This document shows positions 9,420-17,868 of a DNA stretch of 44,931 bases, in pieces. A model generated the notes under the pieces. It was not told the DNA's origin and made no database searches. It saw only the letters and a program-made list of their open reading frames with translations. The stretch is from the IMG/VR virus record IMGVR_UViG_3300013126_000060, positions 1-44,931 of that record, one strand, 5' to 3'. This DNA comes from a virus. Position 1 is the stretch's first letter; each line of letters opens with the position of its first letter. A program made the position numbers and the translations under genes.

Positions 9420-9799
9420 TTAACAAAAACGAAATCATAAGCTCAGTAAAACCTGAGATTGTACTAGGACAAATCTACCACACAAGGGATACCATGCAGA
9501 TTGTACACCACCAAACAACTTCATTTGCAGAACACAAAGCAAGCGAAGAGTATTATGATGGCATTGTAGAATTAGCAGATTCTTTAATTGAATCTTACTT
9601 TGGATGCATGGGTAAAAGACTTAATTATAAAATACCAGCTTCGGAGTATACAAGTCCAGTACCTTACTTAACTAACTTCAAAGAGTATTTAATGAAGCAC
9701 CGTAATGTATTTGGTAGCGAAAGAACTCATCTACAAAATATTATAGATGAGATAATCGCTTTGGTAACTAAGACATTATATTTGCTTAGCTTAAATTAA
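9416..9799 (+). CDS. Small helical ferritin/Dps-like protein (DUF5856-like)
   Basis: A 127-residue, almost wholly helical protein. The motif HHQTTSFAEHKASEEYYDGI (about residues 31-50) followed by LADSLIESYFGCMGK resembles the four-helix, ferritin-like family I know as DUF5856, which is common in phages. The His and Glu residues of helices 1 and 2 sit where Dps-like proteins bind metal, but metal binding is not shown. It overlaps the muzzle gene by four bases (ATGA), so it is probably translated with it. The role in the virion is unknown. It could be a tail chaperone or a minor structural protein. Confidence 0.5.
   Translation: MINKNEIISSVKPEIVLGQIYHTRDTMQIVHHQTTSFAEHKASEEYYDGIVELADSLIESYFGCMGKRLNYKIPASEYTSPVPYLTNFKEYLMKHRNVFGSERTHLQNIIDEIIALVTKTLYLLSLN
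9777..9784 (+). promoter_or_regulatory. Possible -7 box (TATATTTG) inside the end of the DUF5856-like gene
   Basis: TATATTTG matches the Bacteroidota -7 consensus and lies 28 bases before the next ATG. No TTG is found at the expected 19-21 base spacing; the nearest TTTG is only 13 bases upstream. It may be a weak internal promoter or a chance match in AT-rich coding DNA. Confidence 0.3.
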
Positions 9800-9812
9800 A
9801 ACTATATAAGTC

Positions 9813-10049
9813 ATGATGAACTCACTTAAAGAAATGTACTATGCTAAAAAAGGCATGACAATGAAAAAAGGTGGAAAATGGATTCAGAAAGCAATCTCAA
9901 AACCTGGTTCATTTACTGCTCAAGCTAAACGTGCAGGTATGTCTACTAGTGCTTTTAGAGACAAAGTTCTTTCTAATAAGAAAGGATTCTCTTCTACTAC
10001 GGCAAAACGTGCACAACTTGCAAAGACACTTTCTAAAATGAAAAAGTAA
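9813..10049 (+). CDS. Small basic protein, KWIQKAI-type phage domain
   Basis: A 78-residue, strongly basic protein (many Lys). The stretch KWIQKAISKPGSFTAQAKRA (residues about 22-41), followed by helices ending in AKRAQLAKTLSKMKK, is a recurrent short domain in Bacteroidota phage structural blocks. It is small and positively charged and ends in a Lys-rich tail, so binding to DNA or to acidic cargo is plausible but not proven. Two consecutive ATG codons (9813 and 9816) could serve as the start. The stop TAATG overlaps the next start by one base, so it is coupled to the 945-residue protein. Confidence 0.6.
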   Translation: MMNSLKEMYYAKKGMTMKKGGKWIQKAISKPGSFTAQAKRAGMSTSAFRDKVLSNKKGFSSTTAKRAQLAKTLSKMKK

Positions 10050-12886
10050 TGAAGAAGTCTCTACTTGACCACTATAAAATGAGATATAATACTGGAGGTA
10101 AAGTACCAGTACGTAAGACAGGTATGTGGTATCAAGAAGGAGACGTAGTGGTTCCTTCTAATCAAATCACAATGGAAGGTCCCAAAGGACAACCTGATTA
10201 CTTTAAAGAACCAATCTTAGGTAAAGGTATTCCTTCAGGTAATTTAGTTTTAATGAAGCCAGGAGGTAAGTATTATTTTCCTGGAGACAAAGCTGTGTTT
10301 GAAACTAAGAAATACCAAACTGGTAAAAAAGTTAAAAACCCTTCAACTGGCTTTAGTTGGTATTCAAATAAACCTACTTCTTTAGTTTCCCCAACTAAAT
10401 CCCAAGTAGTTGCTAGTCAAAGTCAGCAAAGAAATACAACTACAGTAGCACGACCTGTAAACAATGCTACTCAACTACAACAACAGCAAAATGCACAGAC
10501 TGTAAAAAATGTCGAGGAATTAAGAAAATCTATACGGGAAATATATAAAGAAGATTTTGAGGCAGAAGAAGCTGCAAAAAAAGCAGCAATGCAACCAACT
10601 ACTGAAGATATTGTAATAAAATCAAATCAAGCTCGTGAGAAGATATTTAGTGGGGATGTTTCTTTTGATAATATTTCTGATTGGTTTGCAGCTGCTCCTG
10701 AAAAGTTAAAGTTATCAAGTCCTTATTCTGTGCTTACACCAGGACTAAGTGGTAAAATACCAAAAGGTATAAAACCAGTTACTGATTTTCTAGATAACTA
10801 TGTTAATCCAATTTCTTTTGGAGGTAGTTTTTGGTCTAACGCAACTCAATCAGCAAGTGAGTTTTCAAAAGGAAAAGGAGAAGAGGGAATAAAAAGTTCA
10901 TTAAGAGCTGCATTTGTTCCTGCAGGAATGTTATTAGGACAAAAACTTGCTCCTGGATTACATAGTATAGAAAAAAGTATTGGACAAGGAATACAAAAAA
11001 GAGTAGGAAACATAGGAGTCACTGCAGCACTGAATACCGGACCTTTAGCAAATGCTTTAGTTACAGGATTAGGAAGAGCAGCTATAGGTGCTGGAAAAGC
11101 AGGAACAAAAGCAGGAATACAAGCAGGAGAAAAAGTAGGTGTTCATACAGTATCACTGCCTCCTAGAGAATACCAAATAGGGGGCATGTCTATTCCAGGT
11201 GTTAATGGAACTGTAGTAGCGTCAGTGTCTAACTCGTCAAAAGGCAAAACTAAAAAATATCAAGCAGCTGGTTCAGTAACTAATAATCCTATTGCAGAAG
11301 AAATAATGCAAAGATTCAGAGTTCAGAATCCTATGACTCAAGGTAATTTTAATTATCCTAGTTTTATTGATTTGTCTCAAGCTAGTTCAATAGCAAAAGA
11401 TATTAATAGGTATAAAGACAAGAAAAACTTAACTGATGGACTTAGTGAGGAAGAATTGGCAGCTGTGGCAACAGGTAGGTCTGATGTTAGTCAGAGTGTA
11501 CTAGACAAAGCTAAATTAACTAATCTTAGTCTTAACTTTAATCGTTCAGGTAAGATTGGTAATATAGATATATCAGGAAGGGGAACTGCAGGAGAAATAA
11601 CTAAAGGACAATTTAATCCATTAGATATAAATGCAGGACTTAACTTGGGAGCTTTAGGTTCTATAGATTACTCAGGACAAGTAAATAAAGGACAAAAACT
11701 TAAGTCGGCTCTCAAGAAAGAAAACCTAACTTATAGGAATACCTTTGGCAATGAAACATTAGGAGGTAATTTAGTTTACATACCTAACACATCTTTAACA
11801 GCAGGATTAAATGCTGGCAAAGACTTAAAACTAAACTACAGTTCAACTAAAGGAGAAGACGGTAGATATGTAGATGTAGGAGGTTTATTTAACCCAGGAA
11901 TAGTATCACTAGGATTTAATCAAAGTTATGGACCAGATAAAAAAATTACTAAACAGTCTGTAAAAGGCAGTATAGGTAACGAGAAACGTAAACTATCAGG
12001 TTACAGAACTGTTGATGAAAAAGGAAAAACTTATGAAGGTAAATACGCCAAAACAGAAGGAGATATTACCTATGATGTATCTGCTAATTACGGAAATGAC
12101 GGCCTCCAAAATATAGGTGGAAACTTAACTGCAAGTGATTTATTTAACTTATCTTACTTAAGACAAAGAGAAGGAGAAGGTTTTACCAATACAATAGGTG
12201 CAGAACTTATGCCAGGTCAACCATTAAGTGTTAATTTTAGTAGAGCTTACGATAATCAAGGAATGGATAAAACTACAGTTGGAGGTAATCTTGACTTAGG
12301 AAAAACTCAAGCATCTTTATCTAAGACCTTTTCAAAAGGTCAACCTAGTATTATGGAAGGAAAACTTAATACTAAACTAGGTAAGAATGTTGACCTTTCG
12401 GCTTCAACTAATTTTGTTGGTAATAAACTAAATAAGTATGGACTTACTGCAGGTGTAAATGTGTTTCCTGGATTTAGTGTATCTGCAGGATTAGAGAAAG
12501 AAATAGGAACAGGAAAACCTAAAGTAACTGTTAAACCAACTCTTAATGCTAATCTTATAAAACTTGCTTCTAAAAAGAAAAAGACATTTACACCTCTACC
12601 TAAACAACAGCAAGAATCCCAAGATGGTACTGAGGTATTTAAAAAAGGAGGACAACATGGAGGACTAGACAGATGGTTTGCTGAAAAATGGGTAGATGTA
12701 AAATCAGGAAAAGCATGTGGTCGCCAAGAAGGAGAAAACAGAGCTTATCCAGCTTGTCGTCCTTCTAAACGTATAAGCAGTAAAACTCCTAAAACTAGTT
12801 CAGAACTTTCATCAAAAGAAAAAGCAAGATTCAAGTCCGCAAAGACTTCTTCTCAAAGAATACCTTATAATCATAAAAGAAAATAA
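10049..12886 (+). CDS. Large crAss-type structural/cargo protein with beta-strand repeats and Cys-Arg C-terminal domain
   Basis: A 945-residue protein. The N-terminus (residues about 20-90: VVVPSNQITMEGPKGQPDY, then PGGKYYFPGDKAVFE) is a motif I recognise from crAss-like virion proteins. It is followed by a Gln-rich linker (about 110-160), a helical part, and a Gly/Ala-rich amphipathic stretch (about 290-360). From about residue 500 to 850 come many short, alternating polar/apolar strands separated by Gly/Asn/Lys turns (for example LTAGVNVFPGFSVSAGLEKE), as in outer-membrane beta-barrels or beta-helices. The C-terminus (from about 871: GGLDRWFAEKWVDV, then CGR and YPACRPSKR) is a separate small basic domain found in many phages and also, as I recall, large eukaryotic viruses. 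No enzyme signature is visible. It is probably a virion component, but its function is unknown. Confidence 0.55.
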   Translation: MKKSLLDHYKMRYNTGGKVPVRKTGMWYQEGDVVVPSNQITMEGPKGQPDYFKEPILGKGIPSGNLVLMKPGGKYYFPGDKAVFETKKYQTGKKVKNPSTGFSWYSNKPTSLVSPTKSQVVASQSQQRNTTTVARPVNNATQLQQQQNAQTVKNVEELRKSIREIYKEDFEAEEAAKKAAMQPTTEDIVIKSNQAREKIFSGDVSFDNISDWFAAAPEKLKLSSPYSVLTPGLSGKIPKGIKPVTDFLDNYVNPISFGGSFWSNATQSASEFSKGKGEEGIKSSLRAAFVPAGMLLGQKLAPGLHSIEKSIGQGIQKRVGNIGVTAALNTGPLANALVTGLGRAAIGAGKAGTKAGIQAGEKVGVHTVSLPPREYQIGGMSIPGVNGTVVASVSNSSKGKTKKYQAAGSVTNNPIAEEIMQRFRVQNPMTQGNFNYPSFIDLSQASSIAKDINRYKDKKNLTDGLSEEELAAVATGRSDVSQSVLDKAKLTNLSLNFNRSGKIGNIDISGRGTAGEITKGQFNPLDINAGLNLGALGSIDYSGQVNKGQKLKSALKKENLTYRNTFGNETLGGNLVYIPNTSLTAGLNAGKDLKLNYSSTKGEDGRYVDVGGLFNPGIVSLGFNQSYGPDKKITKQSVKGSIGNEKRKLSGYRTVDEKGKTYEGKYAKTEGDITYDVSANYGNDGLQNIGGNLTASDLFNLSYLRQREGEGFTNTIGAELMPGQPLSVNFSRAYDNQGMDKTTVGGNLDLGKTQASLSKTFSKGQPSIMEGKLNTKLGKNVDLSASTNFVGNKLNKYGLTAGVNVFPGFSVSAGLEKEIGTGKPKVTVKPTLNANLIKLASKKKKTFTPLPKQQQESQDGTEVFKKGGQHGGLDRWFAEKWVDVKSGKACGRQEGENRAYPACRPSKRISSKTPKTSSELSSKEKARFKSAKTSSQRIPYNHKRK

Positions 12887-12897
12887 CAAATAATAAA

Positions 12898-13800
12898 ATG
12901 GCAAATAAACCTAATAATCCTTCTCTTTGGTCTAGAGCTAAGTCTATGGCTAAGAGCAAGTTTGATGTCTATCCTTCAGCCTACGCAAATGGCTGGGCTG
13001 CTAAGTACTATAAATCCAAAGGTGGTACTTGGCGTAAGGGGGAAAAAGGTATGATAATGCAAGGGGGAGGAATGTCTGGCAATATTCCAGTTAAAAGAAT
13101 GAAAACTAAAACTGTTACAGTTTCCCCATCTGGTGACTATAAAACAATCGAAAAACAAGAATTAACTCCTAGAGGAACAAGAGGTTCTTTTAGAACTAGA
13201 AGAACTATGAGAGGTGTGTTACGTGGTGTTCCGAGAGCAAATGACTCTAGGATATACGAAAAAGATGTACCATTACTTCGCAGAGAAGCAGACAAAGAAG
13301 ATAATTCTTACTATGAAACTGAAAATAAAGTTACATCTATGATGAGAAGTGGTGGAGTTAATAACCCAGGATTCAAATCTTTGCCAGGATATGTTCAAGC
13401 TAAAATTAGAGCTAACATGCAAGGAGGAGGTATGGCAGTAAGTAATCCTATGATGATGCCTGTTGTACAAACTGAAAACTATAACATGCCTTCAATGGAT
13501 ATGATAGACCAAGCATCAAATGGACTAACTATGTTCAGAGAAGGAGGTATGCCAGACAGATACAAGAAGATGGGATTCAGAGGAGTAAACCAACCTAAAA
13601 GAACACCAGGTGCATCTAAAAGTCATGCTGTTGTAACTAAGGTAGGAGGAGATTACAAACTAATTCGTTTTGGTCAACAGGGTGTAACTGGGTCTCCTGA
13701 AGGTTCCAAAAGAAATAAAGCATTCAAAGCACGTCACGCAAAAAACATAGCTAAGGGTAAATCCTCAGCTGCATATTGGGCTAACAAAATTAAGTGGTAA
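12898..13800 (+). CDS. Basic phage protein with two recurrent small domains
   Basis: A 300-residue basic protein. The N-terminal domain (residues about 5-45: NPSLWSRAKSMAKSKF, then YPSAYANGWAAKYYKSKGG) and the C-terminal domain (about 225-300: FGQQGVTGSP, then FKARHAKNIAKGKSSAAYWA, ending NKIKW) are both widespread short modules of phage structural-region proteins. Between them is a Met- and Gly-rich flexible region (QGGGMSG, MMMP, EGGMPD). The start follows an A-rich leader (CAAATAATAAAATG). Together with its small neighbours it makes up a cluster of Lys/Arg-rich proteins around the 945-residue protein. A nucleic-acid binding or packaging role is possible; none is demonstrated. Confidence 0.55.
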   Translation: MANKPNNPSLWSRAKSMAKSKFDVYPSAYANGWAAKYYKSKGGTWRKGEKGMIMQGGGMSGNIPVKRMKTKTVTVSPSGDYKTIEKQELTPRGTRGSFRTRRTMRGVLRGVPRANDSRIYEKDVPLLRREADKEDNSYYETENKVTSMMRSGGVNNPGFKSLPGYVQAKIRANMQGGGMAVSNPMMMPVVQTENYNMPSMDMIDQASNGLTMFREGGMPDRYKKMGFRGVNQPKRTPGASKSHAVVTKVGGDYKLIRFGQQGVTGSPEGSKRNKAFKARHAKNIAKGKSSAAYWANKIKW

Positions 13801-13804
13801 TATT

Positions 13805-13960
13805 ATGGCAACAAAGAAAGCATCAAAAGGAAATACTCTTTCTAGTTTATATAAAGAGAAACCAAAAGTAAATCGTCCAGGTGTTCATGCTAAGACAAAA
13901 CACTCTAAACTTAAGAGTAGCAAGAACTATCAAAAGACTTACAGAGGTCAAGGCAAGTAA
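13805..13960 (+). CDS. 51-residue very basic protein
   Basis: ATG at 13805, stop TAA at 13958-13960, only four bases after the stop of the 300-residue gene. The protein begins MATKKASKGNTLSSLYKEK and carries NRPGVHAKTKHSKLKSSKN before ending YRGQGK. About a third of its residues are Lys, Arg or His. The motif RPGVHAK-x-K followed by SKNY-x-K-x-YRGQG is, to my recollection, a repeated feature of small proteins in Bacteroidota phage structural blocks. Its tight spacing, the coding-like pattern and the terminator overlapping its stop codon all argue that it is a real gene. The likely role is DNA binding or charge neutralisation in the head or tail channel; this is inference. Confidence 0.7.
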   Translation: MATKKASKGNTLSSLYKEKPKVNRPGVHAKTKHSKLKSSKNYQKTYRGQGK

Positions 13961-13979
13961 AATTAACTACTTGCTTTTT
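13953..13979 (+). terminator. Terminator of the tail unit, fused to the next promoter
   Basis: GCAAGTA (13953-13959) pairs with TACTTGC (13968-13974) across an 8-base loop and is followed by five T (13975-13979). The 5' arm contains the stop codon of the 51-residue gene. The 3' arm contains the TTG that serves as the -33 element of promoter P2. Confidence 0.75.
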
Positions 13980-14000
13980 ATACTTAATCTTGTATATTTG
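13971..14000 (+). promoter_or_regulatory. Bacteroidota-type promoter P2 for the cargo unit
   Basis: TTG at 13971-13973, then 19 bases, then TATATTTG (13993-14000), a full match to TAnnTTTG. It sits within and just after the terminator. The expected transcript start near 14007 gives a leader of about 60 bases before the ATG at 14069. Confidence 0.8.
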
Positions 14001-14010
14001 TAAATCAAGC

Positions 14011-14068
14011 ATGTCAATCAATAAGTTATAACTAAATAAGTTAATAACTATTTAAGTTAACAAAGTTA
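14011..14068 (+). promoter_or_regulatory. Leader with six-codon upstream reading frame and four AAGTTA repeats
   Basis: The leader holds a tiny open frame (ATG 14011, stop TAA 14029-14031) and four copies of AAGTTA at 14023, 14038, 14054 and 14063, the last directly touching the ATG of the 1264-residue gene. Complementary TAAC/TAACT pieces between them could form alternative weak hairpins. This could be a translational control region or simple AT-rich repeat; there is no known family that I recognise. Confidence 0.35.
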
Positions 14069-17000
14069 ATGAAAACAGGTAAAAATAGAGTTAAAGGTTT
14101 AAAGTCTCAGCTGTTTAAGAAGTATCAAACAGACCCTGTAGTACTTAACCCGTCTTCACAAAACAATGTGCCTTCTTGGGGAACCCCAGAAGTTACTCCA
14201 TTGATAACTAACATTGAAGACATATATAAAGATTACGACCCATATAATACTCAATACGCTGTAAATAAAAGTAAAGAAAAGCTAGTTAATACTAAGTATA
14301 CTAGTATGCTTGATAAGATTAAGCAGAAAGACCAAGAAAACTTTGCTTCTCAATCTGATGTATATGGTCCTATGTTTCCGTATCAGTATCCAAAAGCTGA
14401 TGTATCAGGCGGCACAGAACCTGTAACTAAACTAGATGAAAAGAATCTTACTATAGGACAAACTACTTCTAGTTCTATTACTAGTGATAGTTCTAAACCA
14501 AAAGAATCCTATACTTGGAGAGACTACTCAAGAATGGGACTTGGTATGATTAATACTGCATTATCTTTAAAAGAAGATATTAAGAACAGAGAAGCAACTA
14601 TCAAGAAAATTAATGACCAAAATGACCAAGGTAGACATGATAATAACTACTTTCAGTTTGCAGCAAGACCTGGTAGTCAAAAAATAATCTATGCAGAAGA
14701 AGGTGCTGAGATTCGCACAGGAACTGATACAGGCGCTGAAGAAGCAGAACTAGAAAGAGGTGAGTACTTTATATTACCTGATGGAGATGAATACTCAGTA
14801 GGTGGAAAGAAACACTCACAAGGTGGAGAGAAGTTTGTACTTCCTGAAGGAACTATTGTATTCTCTGATTACTTAAAGATTCCTGGAACTAATACAACTT
14901 TTGCAAAAGAAGCTAAGAAATACCCACTAGAGAAGTACAGTGAAGTTATCCAAAACCAACACGCTAAGAGTGTAGATAGAAATACTGCACAGATACTTTA
15001 TGACCGTAACTCTAAAAAGCTTATGCAGTTATTCCAAATGCAGCAAGCTATGAACGGAAACTCAAACGGAGAAGTTAAAGATGAAGTACAAGCTAAACGT
15101 GGTATGCTTTATGGTCAAGTAGGTTTGTATAATGACGTAACTACAGGACTTGGTATTAGTGATGCATTACCTAACTGGGCAAGATTGTCTAATCAAATGC
15201 AGACAAGTATGGCTCAAAATGCACAACAGATAAACGCAGAGAGATACAGAAACCAACAACTATCACAAACTAACTCTGCTCCTACTGCATTTTCATTAGA
15301 TGAAAGAGGAAGACCTTACGTGCAAACTATGTTAGCTAATCCTGAAATGCAATACCCATATCCAGAGTTTGCTCCAAGAGGATACAACAATACATTAGAT
15401 ATGATTGATATAACTCCTGAAGAGTTGGCATCAAGTATGAGTAATGTGTTTGATAAACTAGGAGTAACAGATAGTGAAAGACGTACTCAGTTTATAGCTC
15501 AAATGGTTGGTAAGGCAAATCAAGGATATTTATTTGGAGCATCAAGTCTTGCAAACCGAGAACTAAACGCTAAGTATCCTAATGCACCTAAAACTAGGTC
15601 TGATGTAGTTGAGTCAGTTGTTAAGTTATCAGAAAGTGATAAAGACAAATTAATTCTTGAACAGGCGTATAAAATTAATCCCTATGACCAAAGAAATTAT
15701 GCTGCTAATGTTGCGTTATATGCTAGTGTAAGAGATGCTGCTAAGAATGATTTTGAGACTGCTAAGAAAAAATTTGAAAAAAACCAAATAACAAAAGAAG
15801 AATTGCAGAGTGAAGAAAATCGCTATAATGAGTGGGAAAATGATTTAAAAGCAAAACAAAACGACCTTTACAATTCAATGAGTGGTCCATTTGGGGGAAC
15901 ACCTTTAGGGCCTAGATATGGTCAGCTTTCTTCTACACTATATGACGTATCAACTCAACCTTTACTAACTACTAATACAGGAAATACATCACCAGTATTA
16001 ACTGCAGAATCATTTATACCAGGACTAGACCCAAAAGCTATACAAACTACTGTAAACAATCTAATGCAAGGTTTACAGTTCGATAACGAAGAACAAGCAA
16101 ACAAAGCACGAGAAGAACTAACTAACGAGTTAAAGATTAAAGCAGCTGCTAAGATTGATGCCTACGGTAAAACAACTACTGGTGCAGATAAAAGTTTACA
16201 ACAACCAGTTAACACTTCTACTAATAACGTAAAAAAACAAGCTGACCCTGCTGATGGTGGAACAGTTACCGACGGAAATGCAGTTGATATTAATTCTAGA
16301 CACTGGACTAAAATAGCAGGAACAGGTGGTGTAGAAAGAAAAGTATGGAAAGAAGGACAAGGACAATGGGCAGGTAAAAAACTAAGTGAGCAGTACGGTG
16401 ATAATCCTATATTGTTACTTAGGAATAGAATAAATGAAAACTATGATGTTTTATCGTCACGTTTAGTTGATGCATACAGAGGACAACTAAAAAATAAAAA
16501 TCTTGCTACTGGAAAAGTAGAAGATATGCTTGATGTTCTTGATGGAGGTAATAACTCATTAATTAAGTTTAGACAATTCTTTACTGAAATTGGAAGAGAT
16601 ACTGAACTGTTTGACCCAATGTTAGATAGAGCAGGTAAAGGTGGAGAAAATAAAAATCAAGAAAAAACACTAGCGTTATTTAAGGAGTACATAGAGTCAA
16701 ATACATTCAGAGAAGATGTAGAGGGTAAAGACGGTAAGGGAGGTAATCCTGCTTTATTGAATATGCCTTTAATAAAAGGAAAAATAGTTAAAGGTGCAAA
16801 TGGTAACTACACATTAGAAGAAGGGGCAACTTTTGATAAAGATTTTACAGAAAAATATCAAGCTGCTTATCGTGCTATAGCTGCAGTTAAAAAACAACAA
16901 CCTAAAGATAAAGACCTGCTTAAAGGATTTAGAGTTAGTCCTGAAGGTTTGTCTGACCAAACATTTTTAGGACTTCCTATATCTCCAACTGATAGATGGG

Positions 17001-17863
17001 AAGGCAATACTTATATAGGTCAGATAGTAGGATTTGAAGATGAAGAGTTTAGAAAGAAAAAAGAAGAACCACCATCTCCCGATGTAGTTACTACTTCTCC
17101 TGGAGGTCCTGTACCTGGTAAAGTAGGTCCTGCTCCCCAAGGTAATTACGAGAAAGCAATCTTTGATATTGCACAACTTGCTCCTGAGTTTTATGGGCTA
17201 GCTAATTCCGAGATATTCCCATACGTACCATTTGATTATAATGCTCCGTATGTAATGCCTCAAACTCTTAACATTCAACCTCAACTACAAGATATTGATA
17301 ACTCTTATGTTGCAGCTTTAAGAGCAGGTGCTGACCCTAATGCAGCATTTATGTCAAGTCTTAGTGCTAAACAAAGAATCTATTCAGAGAAACAAAACTT
17401 TGATGCACAACAAAGAGCAGCCGCAGACCAACAAAACGCAAAGTATCGTTGGCAAGAAGATATTCAAGATATTAACTCTTTAGATAGAGTATACAATACT
17501 TTGATGGCCTCAGCAGATGATGCAAGAACTTCTCAAATACAAGACATTGTACGCAGTGCAACACAGAAACGTAATGTTTGGAACTTTGAGGAAAACCGTA
17601 AGAAACTTTACTTTGATAACTTTGTACGCAACTACAACTGGGATGGTAATACCGGTCAAGCTACTTTAAGTAACCCACAAGGATATGACCCGTTTAATCT
17701 TGCAATGACTGCGGAAATGTTGAACGCAGCTTACGGTACTAAGCCTGCTACTAAAACTATAATTACAACTTCTAAAACAGCAACTGAACCTTCCAAGACT
17801 ACAACTACTACTACTACAAGTACAGTAGAAGAAGAGAAAAAGAAAAAAGAAGCTAAAAAATAA
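14069..17863 (+). CDS. crAss-like structural/cargo protein, 1264 residues
   Basis: First gene after P2. Residues about 225-290 hold a motif typical of crAss-like phage proteins: AELERGEYFILPDGDEY, then GGKKHSQGGEKFVLPEGT, then VFSDYLKIPG, followed by TFAKEAKKY. The rest is mostly helical with long charged segments (for example around residue 565: FEKNQITKEELQSEENRY). Helices continue to about residue 1210. The C-terminus is a Thr/Ser/Lys linker with a run of seven Thr and then a Glu/Lys tail. I see no catalytic motif. By position, just upstream of the 538-residue helical protein and the giant proteins, it is a likely virion cargo or tail-associated protein. The Pro-rich patch at about residues 1010-1030 (EEPPSPDVVTTSPGGPVPGK) is a linker between two domains. 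Confidence 0.6.
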   Translation: MKTGKNRVKGLKSQLFKKYQTDPVVLNPSSQNNVPSWGTPEVTPLITNIEDIYKDYDPYNTQYAVNKSKEKLVNTKYTSMLDKIKQKDQENFASQSDVYGPMFPYQYPKADVSGGTEPVTKLDEKNLTIGQTTSSSITSDSSKPKESYTWRDYSRMGLGMINTALSLKEDIKNREATIKKINDQNDQGRHDNNYFQFAARPGSQKIIYAEEGAEIRTGTDTGAEEAELERGEYFILPDGDEYSVGGKKHSQGGEKFVLPEGTIVFSDYLKIPGTNTTFAKEAKKYPLEKYSEVIQNQHAKSVDRNTAQILYDRNSKKLMQLFQMQQAMNGNSNGEVKDEVQAKRGMLYGQVGLYNDVTTGLGISDALPNWARLSNQMQTSMAQNAQQINAERYRNQQLSQTNSAPTAFSLDERGRPYVQTMLANPEMQYPYPEFAPRGYNNTLDMIDITPEELASSMSNVFDKLGVTDSERRTQFIAQMVGKANQGYLFGASSLANRELNAKYPNAPKTRSDVVESVVKLSESDKDKLILEQAYKINPYDQRNYAANVALYASVRDAAKNDFETAKKKFEKNQITKEELQSEENRYNEWENDLKAKQNDLYNSMSGPFGGTPLGPRYGQLSSTLYDVSTQPLLTTNTGNTSPVLTAESFIPGLDPKAIQTTVNNLMQGLQFDNEEQANKAREELTNELKIKAAAKIDAYGKTTTGADKSLQQPVNTSTNNVKKQADPADGGTVTDGNAVDINSRHWTKIAGTGGVERKVWKEGQGQWAGKKLSEQYGDNPILLLRNRINENYDVLSSRLVDAYRGQLKNKNLATGKVEDMLDVLDGGNNSLIKFRQFFTEIGRDTELFDPMLDRAGKGGENKNQEKTLALFKEYIESNTFREDVEGKDGKGGNPALLNMPLIKGKIVKGANGNYTLEEGATFDKDFTEKYQAAYRAIAAVKKQQPKDKDLLKGFRVSPEGLSDQTFLGLPISPTDRWEGNTYIGQIVGFEDEEFRKKKEEPPSPDVVTTSPGGPVPGKVGPAPQGNYEKAIFDIAQLAPEFYGLANSEIFPYVPFDYNAPYVMPQTLNIQPQLQDIDNSYVAALRAGADPNAAFMSSLSAKQRIYSEKQNFDAQQRAAADQQNAKYRWQEDIQDINSLDRVYNTLMASADDARTSQIQDIVRSATQKRNVWNFEENRKKLYFDNFVRNYNWDGNTGQATLSNPQGYDPFNLAMTAEMLNAAYGTKPATKTIITTSKTATEPSKTTTTTTTSTVEEEKKKKEAKK

Positions 17864-17868
17864 TCAAC

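Noticed and set aside
9760-9784. A full promoter before the 78-residue gene
   Set aside because: Only the -7 box fits. The TTTG upstream is at 13-base spacing, far from the usual 19-21, so it is listed as a low-confidence box only.
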